A DNA stretch of 47,841 bases from Candidatus Alloscybalousia intestinigallinarum (GCA_018716115.1 DVKF01000065.1:1-47841); one strand, 5' to 3'. Shown: positions 18,037 through 29,214, counted from the stretch's first letter. Made by a program: numbers and translations. The notes: a model not told the origin generated them from the sequence alone.

Positions 18037-20310
18037 TTAATAATAGCATGTTGACCCATTTGGAGTTCCACCATTTGGACAAGTATAATATGAGCAATTG
18101 TAGGTTTGGGTATCACATACTTCCTGTTGTACCCGCGAACAACCACAACACCAAGTGTTTGGAGTACAAGTTCCTGCTCCATCACAGTTATCTCCTGTAT
18201 CACCACACCATACTTGCCCGCATGGACAAACCATTTCCTGACGACAATTAACTCGGTTAGTACATGTTCTAGGTACATAAGTTGCAGCATAACTATGACG
18301 AGCTTGGAAAGTAACCGTATTAGTACGACCGTTAACAGAAGTTGCAGTACAAGTAACATTGTATGTACCAGTCTTTTGACTTGAGCTAGGATTACATACT
18401 ACAGTTCCACCAGCTGGACCAAAATTCGGATTAACATTATCGGAAAAATTATAATCTTGTGTTCCTAAACTAATTGGATTACTTTTTGCACTAGGACTAG
18501 GGGTTGTTACATCTACTTTCACCACTATTGAACAAGTATTAGAATTTCCTGCATTATCAACAACCGTACCGGTTACTGTAACACCACTAGTAGCCGTTGT
18601 TTGATTCACTGTTGTCCTATTAATTGAAGTTGATTTCACACCGCTAGCATCATCAGAATTTGCTGTAATTCCAACGTTAGCATTTGCTAAATACCACTCA
18701 CCAGATTTCGCAGGATTGTTGGTTACTGCAACAGTACAAGTAGGTTTTACCGTATCTCTTCTAACAATATAAGCATTTGACCAAGGACCACGATTCCCTG
18801 CTTCATCTACTGCACGAACATAGAAAGTCCAATTACCATCCCAATTAATTGTCCAAGGATTAGAAACCTTAGTTGCACTAGTTGCTCCTGTACTATGTGC
18901 ATATTCATAATAAGCTACACCCACATTATCAGTAGCTGCATAAGTTTGCGTAACATTTCCATTAGTCCAAGAACCAGAACTATATCCATTTAAATTAACC
19001 GTTGTTTTAGATGGTGCTTCTGTATCCATGTGGATATGTTGACCATCTGAGAAAGCGCCTTTATTTCCAGCTAAATCGACCGCTCTAAATGTCACATTAC
19101 AACTACTAAAATTATTTGGTGGCGTCCACTCTTCACCGGTTGTTCCATAATAACTACCATCTACATAAATTTCATAATAGGCAACCGTAATATTATCTGT
19201 AGCACTTAATTTCAATTTATAATTATTTTTCCAACTATGGGTATTACTTCCACCTAAATAAGTAACGGTTGTTTTACTTGGAGATTCATTATCTAAATAA
19301 ACTTTAAATGTTGTTTCTTCACTAACATTATTACTGTTATCTACCGCTTTTAAATGAACAGTTCCCCATAAAGTTTGATTTTCATTATATCTTGTTGTTA
19401 CATTACTTGTCGTAATAATTCGATCCTCTGTATCAGTTTCTCCACGATACCGAAGTTCTTTTACACCAGACCCCTCCAATTCTGGATATCTGCTTCGGCA
19501 AGTTGTTCCTAGTACACAAGCATAATCACGGCTAGTAATTTCCATCATAATCAACTTTGATGTAGCATTAATATTTCCATTACTATTTACCGCTTTATAT
19601 TCTGTTCCATCAGCATACGTAAATTTTACTGTTGGCCGTTCGGGTGCTACTTTATCCACCACTCTAACAGATACTGGATTAGTACTCTTATATCGGTATA
19701 TCCACCTAACATTAGTCGTTCCTAATACCGTAGTATCAATCGTTTTTGGTGTTGGCTCAAGTTGATCAGTAACCAAAGTTTTAACTCCGTCCTCAATCGC
19801 ATACACTTTTGCCTTAGGTAAAGTTAAATCATCACCTTGAAGAACCTCAGTTGGAAAAGAAGCAACTTCAATTTCATAATTTCTTGCTGTTCCGGAATCA
19901 GTAACCATCCCACAAGCTTCGTCACTAGAAGAATAATTCTCATTACATTTTAAACAAACATGATAATCATAGTCATCCTTATCGGTCTTTTCAACAACTA
20001 CCGTAGCTTCACACTGATTACCATCCTCATCATCAATATTGCTGATATATTTATTCATGATTAACTCGCTACCACCAATCGCTGTAGTACCACCTATTTC
20101 TCTAGGATATAAACTTCGATAATCAATCAAATAGTCTCTTGCGGAATTTAACACACTATCTTCCAAAGAATGATAATAGGTCTCCTTCCCTCTATTCATA
20201 TACCCCATAACAGAGGGAATCGCAATTCCTAATAAAATACCCAAAATCGTTATTGTTGCAAGTAATTCAACTAAAGTAAAACCACCATAATTATTCCGTA
20301 ATTTTTTCAT
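18037..20310 (-). CDS. Giant type IV pilin-like surface protein with Ig-like modules and a cysteine-rich tail
   Basis: 757 residues. The N-terminus MKKLRNNYG-G-FTLVELLATITILGILLGIAIP is a textbook prepilin leader and methylation motif (Gly-Phe cut, Glu at +5). A pilin-like head follows (SARDYLIDYRSLYP, then KYISNIDDEDGNQCEATVVVE with a CLKCNENY Cys pair). About residues 145-690 hold at least four Ig/fibronectin-like beta modules with repeated DTEAPSKTTV, ATDNxxVAYYEY and FRAVDxAGNxG motifs. The last 76 residues (18040-18267) contain 14 cysteines, suggesting a disulphide-tied tip domain. It is probably exported, processed by a prepilin peptidase and exposed as an adhesin-like fibre component (inference). 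It has its own promoter and lies between rpoC and rpsL, far from any pilus assembly genes. Confidence 0.85.
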   Translation of the reverse strand: MKKLRNNYGGFTLVELLATITILGILLGIAIPSVMGYMNRGKETYYHSLEDSVLNSARDYLIDYRSLYPREIGGTTAIGGSELIMNKYISNIDDEDGNQCEATVVVEKTDKDDYDYHVCLKCNENYSSSDEACGMVTDSGTARNYEIEVASFPTEVLQGDDLTLPKAKVYAIEDGVKTLVTDQLEPTPKTIDTTVLGTTNVRWIYRYKSTNPVSVRVVDKVAPERPTVKFTYADGTEYKAVNSNGNINATSKLIMMEITSRDYACVLGTTCRSRYPELEGSGVKELRYRGETDTEDRIITTSNVTTRYNENQTLWGTVHLKAVDNSNNVSEETTFKVYLDNESPSKTTVTYLGGSNTHSWKNNYKLKLSATDNITVAYYEIYVDGSYYGTTGEEWTPPNNFSSCNVTFRAVDLAGNKGAFSDGQHIHMDTEAPSKTTVNLNGYSSGSWTNGNVTQTYAATDNVGVAYYEYAHSTGATSATKVSNPWTINWDGNWTFYVRAVDEAGNRGPWSNAYIVRRDTVKPTCTVAVTNNPAKSGEWYLANANVGITANSDDASGVKSTSINRTTVNQTTATSGVTVTGTVVDNAGNSNTCSIVVKVDVTTPSPSAKSNPISLGTQDYNFSDNVNPNFGPAGGTVVCNPSSSQKTGTYNVTCTATSVNGRTNTVTFQARHSYAATYVPRTCTNRVNCRQEMVCPCGQVWCGDTGDNCDGAGTCTPNTWCCGCSRVQQEVCDTQTYNCSYYTCPNGGTPNGSTCYY

Positions 20311-20370
20311 ACAATATACCCCATATCCCTCATTTCAGCAATTTCTTTCAAAATTATCCTACTTTACTAC

Positions 20371-20399
20371 ATTATATAACAATCCAAGAAGACGTACAA
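20371..20399 (-). promoter_or_regulatory. Promoter of the giant pilin-like gene
   Basis: Minus strand TTGTAC (20394-20399), 17 bases, TATAAT (20371-20376), 60 bases before the ATG at 20310; GGGG precedes the ATG by about ten bases. Confidence 0.65.
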
Positions 20400-20524
20400 G
20401 TAGTTAAAAAAAATTAGCACATAAATTGTACTAATTTACTGTAACCCTATAAGTCACTCAATGTTTTATCAATTTTTCAATTTTTAAGATAGAAAAGAAA
20501 TCCTCCCAATAGAAAAATTAAGGT

Positions 20525-20546
20525 TTTGAATGAATTTCCATTCAAA
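20525..20546 (-). terminator. Hairpin after the 161-residue pilin-like gene
   Basis: TTTGAATG/CATTCAAA, 8-bp perfect stem, six-base loop, 18 bases past the stop. The following minus-strand sequence ACCTTAATTTTT is a delayed U-tract, so termination may be partial. Confidence 0.5.
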
Positions 20547-20564
20547 CATATACAACCTGATTTA

Positions 20565-21050
20565 TTACTCAATTTCCTTATCAAGATCAGCTTGATAGCC
20601 ATCTGTTGTATATAAGTTGCCACAATAAAGATAAACTTGATAATCTGGCTTAGAATCTACTTGCGAAACTACAACATATCCACTACATAGATTGGCATTA
20701 ATTTCTAATTTATTTAAATAGTTAGCTTGAATAAAATCAGAAACTGTATAAACGAGTTGTTGCCCATCCCAATTTTCCTTATAATCTTCTACTACCATAG
20801 CGGCAACTTCTTTTATCTGTTCTTCATATTCTTCAATCTGATCCTGATAATCATCACCAGATGAAACAGGTGGATTAGTAGGAGTCGGACTAGTAGTAGT
20901 AACAGGAACATCTAAAGGAAGAGAATTTTTACTACCAATTCCCATCTTAACTGCTCCAATAGTAATCAGAATAATGGCTAAAATAAATACGCCAATAAAC
21001 GCAATAAATGTACTAAATCCCCAACCATGATTATTTAATTTTCTTTTCAT
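20565..21050 (-). CDS. Small pilin-like secreted protein
   Basis: 161 residues. Leader MKRKLNNHGWG is followed by FSTFIAFIGVFILAIILITIGAV, resembling a prepilin start but without the usual Glu at +5, so cleavage and assembly are uncertain. A Thr/Pro-rich linker (TTTSPTPTNPPVSSGDD) leads to a helical segment and a C-terminal domain with FIQANYLNKLEINANLCSGYVVV and YLYCGNLYTTDGY. The paired Cys and the 'C-x-x-Y/T-V-V-V ... Y-x-Y-C' pattern resemble the head of the 757-residue pilin next door, so both probably share a fold. It lies directly downstream of rpoC's terminator in the same direction. No clear promoter; a TATAAT near 21074-21079 lacks a good -35 box. Confidence 0.65.
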   Translation of the reverse strand: MKRKLNNHGWGFSTFIAFIGVFILAIILITIGAVKMGIGSKNSLPLDVPVTTTSPTPTNPPVSSGDDYQDQIEEYEEQIKEVAAMVVEDYKENWDGQQLVYTVSDFIQANYLNKLEINANLCSGYVVVSQVDSKPDYQVYLYCGNLYTTDGYQADLDKEIE

Positions 21051-21207
21051 ACCACATCACCACTACCATTATTATAATCGAAAATAGAAAAAAGAAAAAC
21101 CTATTTTCCTTTATTAATCCTCATATCTTAAAAAACAAAGCTAATTCATTACCTTAGTCCCTTAATAAAAAAACATTTTCTGTTTAGAAGCCTTTTGATT
21201 TTAAAAC

Positions 21208-21239
21208 AAAAAGAAGAAGAATTACATAAACTCTTCTTC
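21208..21239 (-). terminator. Intrinsic terminator overlapping the end of rpoC
   Basis: GAAGAAGA/TCTTCTTC (21232-21239 with 21213-21220) with an 11-base loop and a TTTTTGTTTT tail on the minus strand. The 5' arm lies inside the last rpoC codons. Confidence 0.7.
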
Positions 21240-24200
21240 TAATGTTTCAAGTGGCTCTTCGTCAATAAATTGACTTTCCAAATCGAAATCCACGTTTCTA
21301 TATTTCTTAGCTCCCGTTCCTGCTGGAATCAATTTACCGATAATAACATTTTCTTTCATACCGGTCAAATGATCAACTTTACCACGGATAGCAGCATCTG
21401 TTAAAATTCTTGTTGTTTCTTGGAATGAAGCTGCAGATAAGAAGGAATCAGTCTCTAACGATGCCTTGGTAATACCAAGAAGAACTGGTCTACCTGAAGC
21501 AGGTTTCTTTCCATTAATAATCGCATCTTTATTCAAATCAGTGAATTCATGCATACTAACCAAAGAACCTGGCAATAAATTAGTACCTCCGCCTTCGACA
21601 ATTCTCATCTTATTAATCATACGACTAGCAATAACCTCAATATGTTTATCGGAAATATCTACACCTTGACTACGATAAGTGTTTTGTACTTCTTTCAAGA
21701 TATATTCTTGAGTAGTAAGAGGGTCAGTAACTGCAAGTAGCTCTTTTGGACTAATTGCACCTTCTGTAAGTTTTTCACCCGCTACAACTTGAGCACCTTT
21801 TTCTACACGAAGTTTTGCGCCATAATTAGTAACATGTTCTTTCGTTTCTACATCATTTTTAATAAAGATTCTAAATTTACCATGATCTTCTTCAATCTTG
21901 GTAATTGTACCATCAATTTCGGCAATTGTAGCTTTACCTTTTGGATTACGTGCTTCAAATAATTCTTGTACACGAGGAAGACCTTGCGTAATATCTTCGC
22001 CACCAGCTACACCACCAGTATGGAATGTTCTCATGGTTAACTGAGTACCAGGCTCACCAATTGATTGAGCAGCCATAACACCGATTGCTTCTCCTACTTC
22101 AACAATGTTTCCAGTAGCTAAGTTACGCCCATAACATTTTTGACAAACACCATTTGGACAACCACAAGTAAGAAGCGTACGGATTTCTACTTCTTCTACA
22201 CCAGCTGCGATAATTTTATCAGCGATTTGTTCAGTAATGAAAGTTAACTTATCACAAATCATCTCTTTAGTCTCAGGATGTAGAACTTTCTTATTTGTAT
22301 AACGACCTACAATACGGTCATATAAGCTTTCAATTACAGCACCTGTCTTATCATTAATGAAGGCACGTACAACAACACCTTGATCAGTACCACAATCTTC
22401 TTCTTTGACAATAACATCGTGACTAACATCAACTAAACGACGAGTCAAATATCCAGAGTCAGCTGTCTTAAGTGCAGTATCAGCACTACCTTTACGAGCA
22501 CCATGAGTACTTAAGAAGAATTCTGATACCGAAAGCCCTTCTTTGAAGGATGAAAGTACTGGAATTTCTACACTTTCACCATTAGGTTTAGCCATAAGTC
22601 CACGCATACCAGCTACTTGAGTGAAGTTAGAAATATTACCACGAGCTTTAGAATGCATCATCATGAAGATTGGGTTATCCATATCAGCATTAGATTTTTC
22701 TTGTAGTTCTTCTTGAACCAAATCCTTCGCATGATTCCAAGTTTCTACTACTTTTTCATAACGCTCTTGATCAGTAATCAAACCACGTTTATATTGTTTA
22801 TTGATCTTATCTACCATCTTGTTTGCTTCTGCAACAATTTCAGGTTTCTTTTCACTACTTACAACATCACTCATAGAAACAGTAATACCCGCAATTGTTG
22901 AATAATGGAATCCTAAATCTTTAAGTTTATCCAACATAATAGATGTTTCTGTTGTCTTATAACGTTTAAAAACTTGGGCAATTACTTTTTCCAAAACGCC
23001 TTTCGCAAAAGGTTTAACAAGTGGCATTGACGCAATCACTTCTGGAATATTACTTCCCTTTTCGATAAAGTACTTATTTGGAGTAATCTGTTGAATATTT
23101 TCATCTGTTGGTTCGTTAATATAAGGGAAAGAATCTGGTAATATTTCATTAAATTTAATCTTACCTACTGTAGTAACTAAGAACTTACCATGTTGTTCTT
23201 CCGTAAATATTTTATACTTGAAAGAATCAACAGGAATAGCAATACGAGTATGAAGGGTTAGTTCACGTCTTTCGTAAGCCATCAAGGCTTCATTAGTATT
23301 TTTAAACAATCTACCTTCACCTGGTAACCCAGCTTTTTCCATTGTAATATAGTAGTTACCAAGAACCATATCTTGAGATGGTGTAACGATCGGATCACCT
23401 GATTTTGGATGAAGAATGTTATTAGCACCTAACATTAAAAGTCTAGCTTCAGCTTGGGCTTCTTCAGATAAAGGTACGTGTACAGCCATTTGATCACCAT
23501 CGAAATCAGCATTAAATGCAGTACAAACAAGTGGGTGTAAACGAATAGCTTTTCCACCAATTAGAATTGGTTCAAATGCTTGAATACCTAATCTATGTAG
23601 GGTTGGTGCACGGTTCAATAGAACTGGATGTTCTTTGATTACTTCTTCAACAACATCCCAAACAACTGGATCTTGATTTTCAATTAATCTTTTTGCAGCT
23701 TTAATATTATGCGCGATATCTTTTTGCACTAAGCCATGAATAACATGAGGTTTAAATAATTCCAAAGCCATCTCTTTAGGAATACCACATTGATACATCT
23801 TAAGACTAGGTCCAACAACGATTACGCTACGTCCAGAATAATCGACACGCTTACCTAATAGGTTTTGACGGAAACGTCCTTGTTTACCTTTTAACATACT
23901 AGAAATAGATTTTAATGGCCTGTTTCCAGCACCAGTTACACTTCTACCACGACGGCCATTATCAAATAAGGCATCTACTGCTTCTTGTAACATACGCTTT
24001 TCATTTTGAATGATAATACCAGGAGCACCTAAATCAATTAACTTCTTTAAACGATTATTACGATTAATTACACGACGATATAAATCATTTAAATCACTAG
24101 TCGCAAAACGACCACCGTCTAACTGAATCATTGGTCTTAATTCTGGTGGAATAACAGGAATACAATCCATAATCATCCACTCAGGTTTATTTCCTGATTT

Positions 24201-24851
24201 ATAGAAAGCATCTAGAACATCGATTCGTTTAATTAAACGAGTTCTCTTTTGTCCTTGAGCATCTTCTAACTCTTTAGAAATCTGTTTAATTTCTTTTTCT
24301 AAGTCAACTTTCTTTAAAAGTTCTTTAATTGCTTCTGCTCCCATACCAACTTGGAAAGTATTTCCGTATTTTTCGTAATAAGCACGATATTCTTTTTCAG
24401 AAAGAGTTTGCTTATTCTCAAGCGGTGTATTTCCTTTATCAATAACAACATAACTAACGAAATACAAAACTTCTTCCAAATCTCTTGGACTCATATCCAA
24501 TACAAGTCCCATCCGAGAAGGAACACCTTTAAAGAACCAAATGTGAGAAACAGGAGACGCAAGCTCAATATGTCCCATTCTCTCACGTCTTACCTTACTA
24601 CGAGTTACTTCAACTCCACAACGATCACAGACAATGTTCTTATAACGAACACGTTTGTATTTACCACAGGCACATTCAAAATCCTTAGTAGGCCCAAAAA
24701 TCTTCTCACAGAATAATCCGTCACGTTCTGGACGAAGCGTACGATAATTAATCGTTTCTGGCTTTTTTACTTCTCCATAACTCCATTCACGAATCTTTTC
24801 AGGAGATGCGATACCAATTTTTAAAGCTTCAAACCTATCTACTGCTATCAT
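21222..24851 (-). CDS. rpoC: DNA-directed RNA polymerase subunit beta'
   Basis: 1209 residues. N-terminal zinc site [23 protein letters not shown] near 60-82, clamp and RPSGDP-like regions, catalytic [12 protein letters not shown] near 450 with the three Mg-binding Asp, bridge-helix/trigger-loop region [18 protein letters not shown], and the second zinc site around CGTDQG and [15 protein letters not shown]. It is the catalytic half of RNA polymerase. It starts two bases after the rpoB stop and is co-transcribed. Normal length for Firmicutes, with an acidic C-terminus ([15 protein letters not shown]). Confidence 0.98.
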   Translation of the reverse strand: MIAVDRFEALKIGIASPEKIREWSYGEVKKPETINYRTLRPERDGLFCEKIFGPTKDFECACGKYKRVRYKNIVCDRCGVEVTRSKVRRERMGHIELASPVSHIWFFKGVPSRMGLVLDMSPRDLEEVLYFVSYVVIDKGNTPLENKQTLSEKEYRAYYEKYGNTFQVGMGAEAIKELLKKVDLEKEIKQISKELEDAQGQKRTRLIKRIDVLDAFYKSGNKPEWMIMDCIPVIPPELRPMIQLDGGRFATSDLNDLYRRVINRNNRLKKLIDLGAPGIIIQNEKRMLQEAVDALFDNGRRGRSVTGAGNRPLKSISSMLKGKQGRFRQNLLGKRVDYSGRSVIVVGPSLKMYQCGIPKEMALELFKPHVIHGLVQKDIAHNIKAAKRLIENQDPVVWDVVEEVIKEHPVLLNRAPTLHRLGIQAFEPILIGGKAIRLHPLVCTAFNADFDGDQMAVHVPLSEEAQAEARLLMLGANNILHPKSGDPIVTPSQDMVLGNYYITMEKAGLPGEGRLFKNTNEALMAYERRELTLHTRIAIPVDSFKYKIFTEEQHGKFLVTTVGKIKFNEILPDSFPYINEPTDENIQQITPNKYFIEKGSNIPEVIASMPLVKPFAKGVLEKVIAQVFKRYKTTETSIMLDKLKDLGFHYSTIAGITVSMSDVVSSEKKPEIVAEANKMVDKINKQYKRGLITDQERYEKVVETWNHAKDLVQEELQEKSNADMDNPIFMMMHSKARGNISNFTQVAGMRGLMAKPNGESVEIPVLSSFKEGLSVSEFFLSTHGARKGSADTALKTADSGYLTRRLVDVSHDVIVKEEDCGTDQGVVVRAFINDKTGAVIESLYDRIVGRYTNKKVLHPETKEMICDKLTFITEQIADKIIAAGVEEVEIRTLLTCGCPNGVCQKCYGRNLATGNIVEVGEAIGVMAAQSIGEPGTQLTMRTFHTGGVAGGEDITQGLPRVQELFEARNPKGKATIAEIDGTITKIEEDHGKFRIFIKNDVETKEHVTNYGAKLRVEKGAQVVAGEKLTEGAISPKELLAVTDPLTTQEYILKEVQNTYRSQGVDISDKHIEVIASRMINKMRIVEGGGTNLLPGSLVSMHEFTDLNKDAIINGKKPASGRPVLLGITKASLETDSFLSAASFQETTRILTDAAIRGKVDHLTGMKENVIIGKLIPAGTGAKKYRNVDFDLESQFIDEEPLETLEEEFM

Positions 24852-24853
24852 AA

Positions 24854-27800
24854 TTACTCATCCCCTTCCATCAAATCATCTTCGAAATTTGGATCAAATT
24901 CCAAATCTAAATCATCTTCGAACTCATCATCATCTTCATTATATTCTTCATCAGATGATTCACTGTCGTTTTCTTCGTTAGAAGAATCTGATAAATTATC
25001 TAACGACACAACCGAACTATCTTGTTGAATCATATCTTCTTTCGCTTCATCTTCTTCGATTTCTTTTAAACTTAATGTCCGACCTTCATCATCAATAATA
25101 CTGATATCAAGTCCTAATGCTTGGAACTCTTTCATCAATACTCTAAAGCTTTCTGGAACACCCGCTTGATTAATCTCTTCGCCTTTAACAATTGACTCAT
25201 AAACTTTAACACGACCAAGAACATCGTCAGATTTATAAGTAATTACCTCTTGTAAAGTATAAGCAGCACCATAAGCTTCTAGTGCCCAAACTTCCATTTC
25301 ACCAAAACGTTGTCCACCAAATTGTGCTTTACCACCTAGAGGTTGTTGAGTAACTAATGAGTAAGGACCTGTAGAACGAGCATGTAATTTATCATCAACC
25401 ATGTGGTGAAGTTTAATCATATACATAACACCAACGGCGATACGATTATCAAATGGATCACCAGTTCTACCATCATATAGAACTGTCTTTCCATCTTCAG
25501 CCATTCCCGCTTCTTTCATCATATCTAAAATATCTTGATTCTTAGCACCATCAAATACTGGAGTAGCAACATGAATACCTAATTTCTTAGCTGCCATACC
25601 TAAATGCAACTCTAGAATTTGTCCTAAATTCATACGTGAAGGAACACCTTGTGGGTTAAGCATGATATCAACTGGTGTACCATCTGGTAAATATGGCATA
25701 TCTTCTTCAGGTAAAATAAGAGAAATAACACCTTTATTACCATGACGTCCAGCCATTTTATCTCCGATTTGAATCTTACGTTTCTGAGCGATATAAACAC
25801 GAATAACTTTACTTACCCCCGCAGGCAATTCATCGTTATCTTTACGAGAATAAATCTTTACATCATGAACAATCCCTTCACCACCGTGAGGTACTCGAAG
25901 AGAAGTATCTCTAACTTCACGAGTCTTTTCACCAAAGATAGCATGTAACAATTTTTCTTCTGAAGTAAGTTCAGCCATTCCTTTAGGCGTAACTTTACCA
26001 ACTAAAATGTCGCCTTCTTTTACTTCAGTACCAACGATAACGATACCATTTTCATCCAAATTCTTACGAGCATCATCACTAACATTAGGAATATCACGAG
26101 TAATTTCTTCTGGTCCTAACTTAGTTTCACGACATTGCATTTGATAATCTTCGATATGAATAGAAGTATAGACATCATCTTTAACTAGTTTTTCATTTAA
26201 AATAACAGCATCTTCATAGTTATATCCATTAAAAGTCATGAAAGCAACAACGACATTCTTACCTAAAGCAAGTTCTCCTTGATCCATACTTGGACCATCT
26301 GCGATAACATGTCCACGTTTTACTTCATCACCAACTTTTACAATTGGGCGATGATGATAGCATGAGTCTTGGTTACTTTCTTCAAAATTCGCTAAATAGT
26401 AAGTATCTTTGCCTGTCTTATTTTTAATCACAATACGTTTAGCATCAACGTATTCAACAATACCATCAGCTTTGGCCAAGATAGCAGCTCCTGAATCACG
26501 AGCAGCGATATATTCAACACCAGTTCCAACATATGGTGCTTCTGCTTTTAAAAGGGGTACAGATTGACGTTGCATGTTAGCACCCATCAAAGCACGAGTA
26601 GCATCATCATGTTCCAAGAATGGAATACAACTTGTCGTAACTGCTACTACTTGTTGTGGAGATACATCAATATAATCTACTTGATCAGGTTTTACTAAAA
26701 TATTGTCGCCTCTAAAACGAGCAGCTACTTTCTCATCAATCATCATATTATTATCATCTGTTGTAACCGTAGCTTGAGAAATAATTACATCATTTTCTTC
26801 ATCAGCAGTCAAATAATCTACTTGATCCGTAATCTTACAATGATCTACTTTACGATATGGAGTCATAATGAAACCATATTCATCCACTTTAGCGTAACTA
26901 GCAAGAGACGTAATCAAACCGATATTTTGTCCTTCAGGAGACTCAATTGGACAAATACGTCCATAGTGAGATGGATTAACGTCACGTACTTCCATACCAG
27001 CACGATCTCTTGATAAACCACCTGGACCTAAAGCAGATAAACGACGTTTATTAGTAAGTTCAGAAATTGGGTTAATCTGATCCATGAATTGAGATAACTG
27101 ACTACTACCAAAGAACTCCTTCATTGCAGCAGTAACCGGACGAATATTAATTAATGTTTTCGGTGTTACTTCTTCCATTTCTTGAGTCGTCATTCTCTCA
27201 CGGATAACTCTTTCCATACGAGAAACACCAATTCTAAATTGATTTTGTAAAAGTTCACCAACTTGACGAATACGACGATTACCAAGGTGGTCAATCTCAT
27301 CAAAATTACCAAATCCATTTAGTAAACATAAATAATAAGATACAGCAGCATAAACATCAGGAATAGTAAGACGCTTAATATCTACAGTTTGATCGTTACC
27401 AATAAGCGTAAGCTTCTCTGATTTCTTATTTGGATTATAAATCTTAATTTCCTGAATTTTATTATAAGTATCTAACTCTTCATTGATCATGGCCTCACGA
27501 ACACCATAACCGTCTTTGAAAATAGGACGCAATTGTTCCAAAACTTCTTTAGTTACTAACGTATCCTTAGGAATAACTACTTCTCCATTTACTTTGATAT
27601 CTTCGGCTAAAGTCTGATTTAATACACGATCAAGTACGTTTAACTTACGATTAAATTTATAACGACCTACACGAGCTAAATCATAACGGAATTCATCAAA
27701 GAAACGAGTGATAATCTGGTTCTTAGATGAATCTAAAGTAGCTGGTTCGCCCGGTCTTAATTTCTCGTAAATTTCAATTAATGCTTCATCCGTATTCTTA

Positions 27801-28477
27801 GTAGAATCTTTAACAATCGTATTTTCGATATATTCGTTTTTACCAAACATCTTACGGATATCATCATCACTTGACAAACCAAAAGCACGTAACAATGTAG
27901 TAAGTGTTACTTTTCTAGTTCGATCAATTCTAACATAAAGAACATCTCTTGCATCTGTTTCAAATTCTAACCAAGTACCACGAGTAGGAATAATCTGAGA
28001 AGTAATTAACTCTCTACCATTCTTATCGATCTCACGATTAAAATAAACACTTGGTGAACGAACCAACTGACTGACAATAACACGTTCTGCCCCGTTAATG
28101 ACGAAAGTTCCACTATCGGTCATAATCGGCATATCGCCCAAGAAAATCTCTTGTTCTTTAACTTCTCCTGTCTCATGATTAAAAAGTCTGACATCCACTT
28201 TTAATGGTGCAGCATAAGTCGTTTCACGATCCTTACATTCTTTAATCGAATAACGAGGAGAATCAAAATGATAATCGCCAAATTCTAACGATAAAGTTCC
28301 AGCAAAATTCTCAACTGGAAATAAATCTTCGAATACTTCTTTAATTCCCGTATTCGTAAACCATTCATATGACTTTGTTTGAATCTCCAACAAATCTTTT
28401 AATTCATAAGTATTTTTAATTCTAGAAAAACTTCTTCTCTCTCGGTGGTCACCACATTTTATTACTTTATATGCCAC
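24854..28477 (-). CDS. rpoB: DNA-directed RNA polymerase subunit beta, with Asn at the His526 rifampicin position
   Basis: 1207 residues from a GTG at 28477, six bases after AGGGGTG; an in-frame ATG at 28513 has no ribosome binding site. Begins [19 protein letters not shown]. The rifampicin pocket reads [20 protein letters not shown] then [10 protein letters not shown]: Asp516 and Ser531 (E. coli numbers) are kept but His526 is Asn (codon at 27050-27052, about residue 476) and Asn518 is Ile. The C-terminal region contains [24 protein letters not shown]. About 45 extra residues at the end are almost all Asp, Glu and Ser. With rpoC it forms the polymerase core. Confidence 0.98.
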   Translation of the reverse strand: MAYKVIKCGDHRERRSFSRIKNTYELKDLLEIQTKSYEWFTNTGIKEVFEDLFPVENFAGTLSLEFGDYHFDSPRYSIKECKDRETTYAAPLKVDVRLFNHETGEVKEQEIFLGDMPIMTDSGTFVINGAERVIVSQLVRSPSVYFNREIDKNGRELITSQIIPTRGTWLEFETDARDVLYVRIDRTRKVTLTTLLRAFGLSSDDDIRKMFGKNEYIENTIVKDSTKNTDEALIEIYEKLRPGEPATLDSSKNQIITRFFDEFRYDLARVGRYKFNRKLNVLDRVLNQTLAEDIKVNGEVVIPKDTLVTKEVLEQLRPIFKDGYGVREAMINEELDTYNKIQEIKIYNPNKKSEKLTLIGNDQTVDIKRLTIPDVYAAVSYYLCLLNGFGNFDEIDHLGNRRIRQVGELLQNQFRIGVSRMERVIRERMTTQEMEEVTPKTLINIRPVTAAMKEFFGSSQLSQFMDQINPISELTNKRRLSALGPGGLSRDRAGMEVRDVNPSHYGRICPIESPEGQNIGLITSLASYAKVDEYGFIMTPYRKVDHCKITDQVDYLTADEENDVIISQATVTTDDNNMMIDEKVAARFRGDNILVKPDQVDYIDVSPQQVVAVTTSCIPFLEHDDATRALMGANMQRQSVPLLKAEAPYVGTGVEYIAARDSGAAILAKADGIVEYVDAKRIVIKNKTGKDTYYLANFEESNQDSCYHHRPIVKVGDEVKRGHVIADGPSMDQGELALGKNVVVAFMTFNGYNYEDAVILNEKLVKDDVYTSIHIEDYQMQCRETKLGPEEITRDIPNVSDDARKNLDENGIVIVGTEVKEGDILVGKVTPKGMAELTSEEKLLHAIFGEKTREVRDTSLRVPHGGEGIVHDVKIYSRKDNDELPAGVSKVIRVYIAQKRKIQIGDKMAGRHGNKGVISLILPEEDMPYLPDGTPVDIMLNPQGVPSRMNLGQILELHLGMAAKKLGIHVATPVFDGAKNQDILDMMKEAGMAEDGKTVLYDGRTGDPFDNRIAVGVMYMIKLHHMVDDKLHARSTGPYSLVTQQPLGGKAQFGGQRFGEMEVWALEAYGAAYTLQEVITYKSDDVLGRVKVYESIVKGEEINQAGVPESFRVLMKEFQALGLDISIIDDEGRTLSLKEIEEDEAKEDMIQQDSSVVSLDNLSDSSNEENDSESSDEEYNEDDDEFEDDLDLEFDPNFEDDLMEGDE

Positions 28478-28545
28478 TAAATTCACCCCTATACACATAT
28501 AATCAAAGAACATATTGATAAAAAATAATACGTTGCCAATTTATA

Positions 28546-28574
28546 TTAATAGCATAATTTTATCAACAAGTCAA
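28546..28574 (-). promoter_or_regulatory. Possible internal promoter of rpoBC
   Basis: Minus strand TTGACT (28569-28574, overlapping the stop of the methyltransferase gene), 17 bases, TATTAA (28546-28551), about 70 bases before the rpoB GTG. The -10 box is weak. Confidence 0.45.
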
Positions 28575-29155
28575 CAACTTGTACATTTTATTACAAAAAA
28601 ACCTTTATTTTTTTCTAAGATACTAACATTATAACTTTTTTCAAGCTCAGAAATCGTCGATTTAGCACCTTGATCTTTATGAATTACACAATATAAACTG
28701 CCACCAGGCGATAAATGTTCTTTCGCCCCTAATAGAATTCGGTAGACTACTTCTTTCCCAGCTCGAATTGGTGGATTAGTAATAACTACTTGATAACGAT
28801 CAAATACATTTTGATAAGCATCACTTTCAAAAATATTTACATCTACTTGATTATTTTTAGCATTCATCTTAGCTAAATGAAGCGCCCGACGATTAACATC
28901 ACACATATCCACCTGACAAGATATAGATTTCGCTAAATAAATCCCAATAACTCCATATCCACAGCCGACGTCTAAAACTTTCCCATGAAAATCTTCTAGT
29001 GGAAGACTTTCCAGAAGTAACCTAGTTCCGAAATCCAACTTTGTTTTAGAAAAAACTCCATTATCTGTTGTCATTTTCAAAGACGTGTCTTTTATCTTAA
29101 TGATAATTTCTCTTTGCTCACTTTTCAAATCGACGTTGTCAAAATACTGTGCCAA
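28571..29155 (-). CDS. ybxB: RsmC-like class I SAM-dependent methyltransferase (YbxB type)
   Basis: 194 residues. Start is a TTG at 29155, five bases after GGGGGTG. N-terminal FSKTKLDFGTRLLLE precedes the SAM-binding loop VLDVGCGYGVIGIYLA near 61, acidic VDMCDVNRRALHLAKMN near 83, and the catalytic NPPIRAGKEV near 131, typical of N2-guanine rRNA methyltransferases related to RsmC. The target is not proven; 16S rRNA is likely by family. It has the same place as B. subtilis ybxB, between rplL and rpoB. It has a strong promoter (29229-29257) and a 5' hairpin of its own. Confidence 0.88.
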   Translation of the reverse strand: MAQYFDNVDLKSEQREIIIKIKDTSLKMTTDNGVFSKTKLDFGTRLLLESLPLEDFHGKVLDVGCGYGVIGIYLAKSISCQVDMCDVNRRALHLAKMNAKNNQVDVNIFESDAYQNVFDRYQVVITNPPIRAGKEVVYRILLGAKEHLSPGGSLYCVIHKDQGAKSTISELEKSYNVSILEKNKGFFVIKCTSC

Positions 29156-29178
29156 TCAATCACCCCCAACAAAGTAAA

Positions 29179-29214
29179 AGAACTAACTATTTTCGATTAA
29201 TAATAGTTAGTTCT
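29179..29214 (-). promoter_or_regulatory. 5'-terminal leader hairpin of the ybxB-rpoBC unit
   Basis: AGAACTAACTATT (29202-29214 on the minus strand) pairs perfectly over 13 bases with AATAGTTAGTTCT (29179-29191), loop of ten. It would begin about eight bases after the transcription start of the promoter at 29229-29257 and is followed by TTTTACTTTG. It could be an attenuator or a stabilising hairpin; a GAAAGGAG just before the stem is probably not a translation start. Confidence 0.65.

Noticed and set aside
18015-18359. Open frame of 114 codons within the 3' end of the giant pilin gene
   Set aside because: It is a frame-shifted shadow of the cysteine-rich tail; the pilin frame has the prepilin leader and continuous domain structure.
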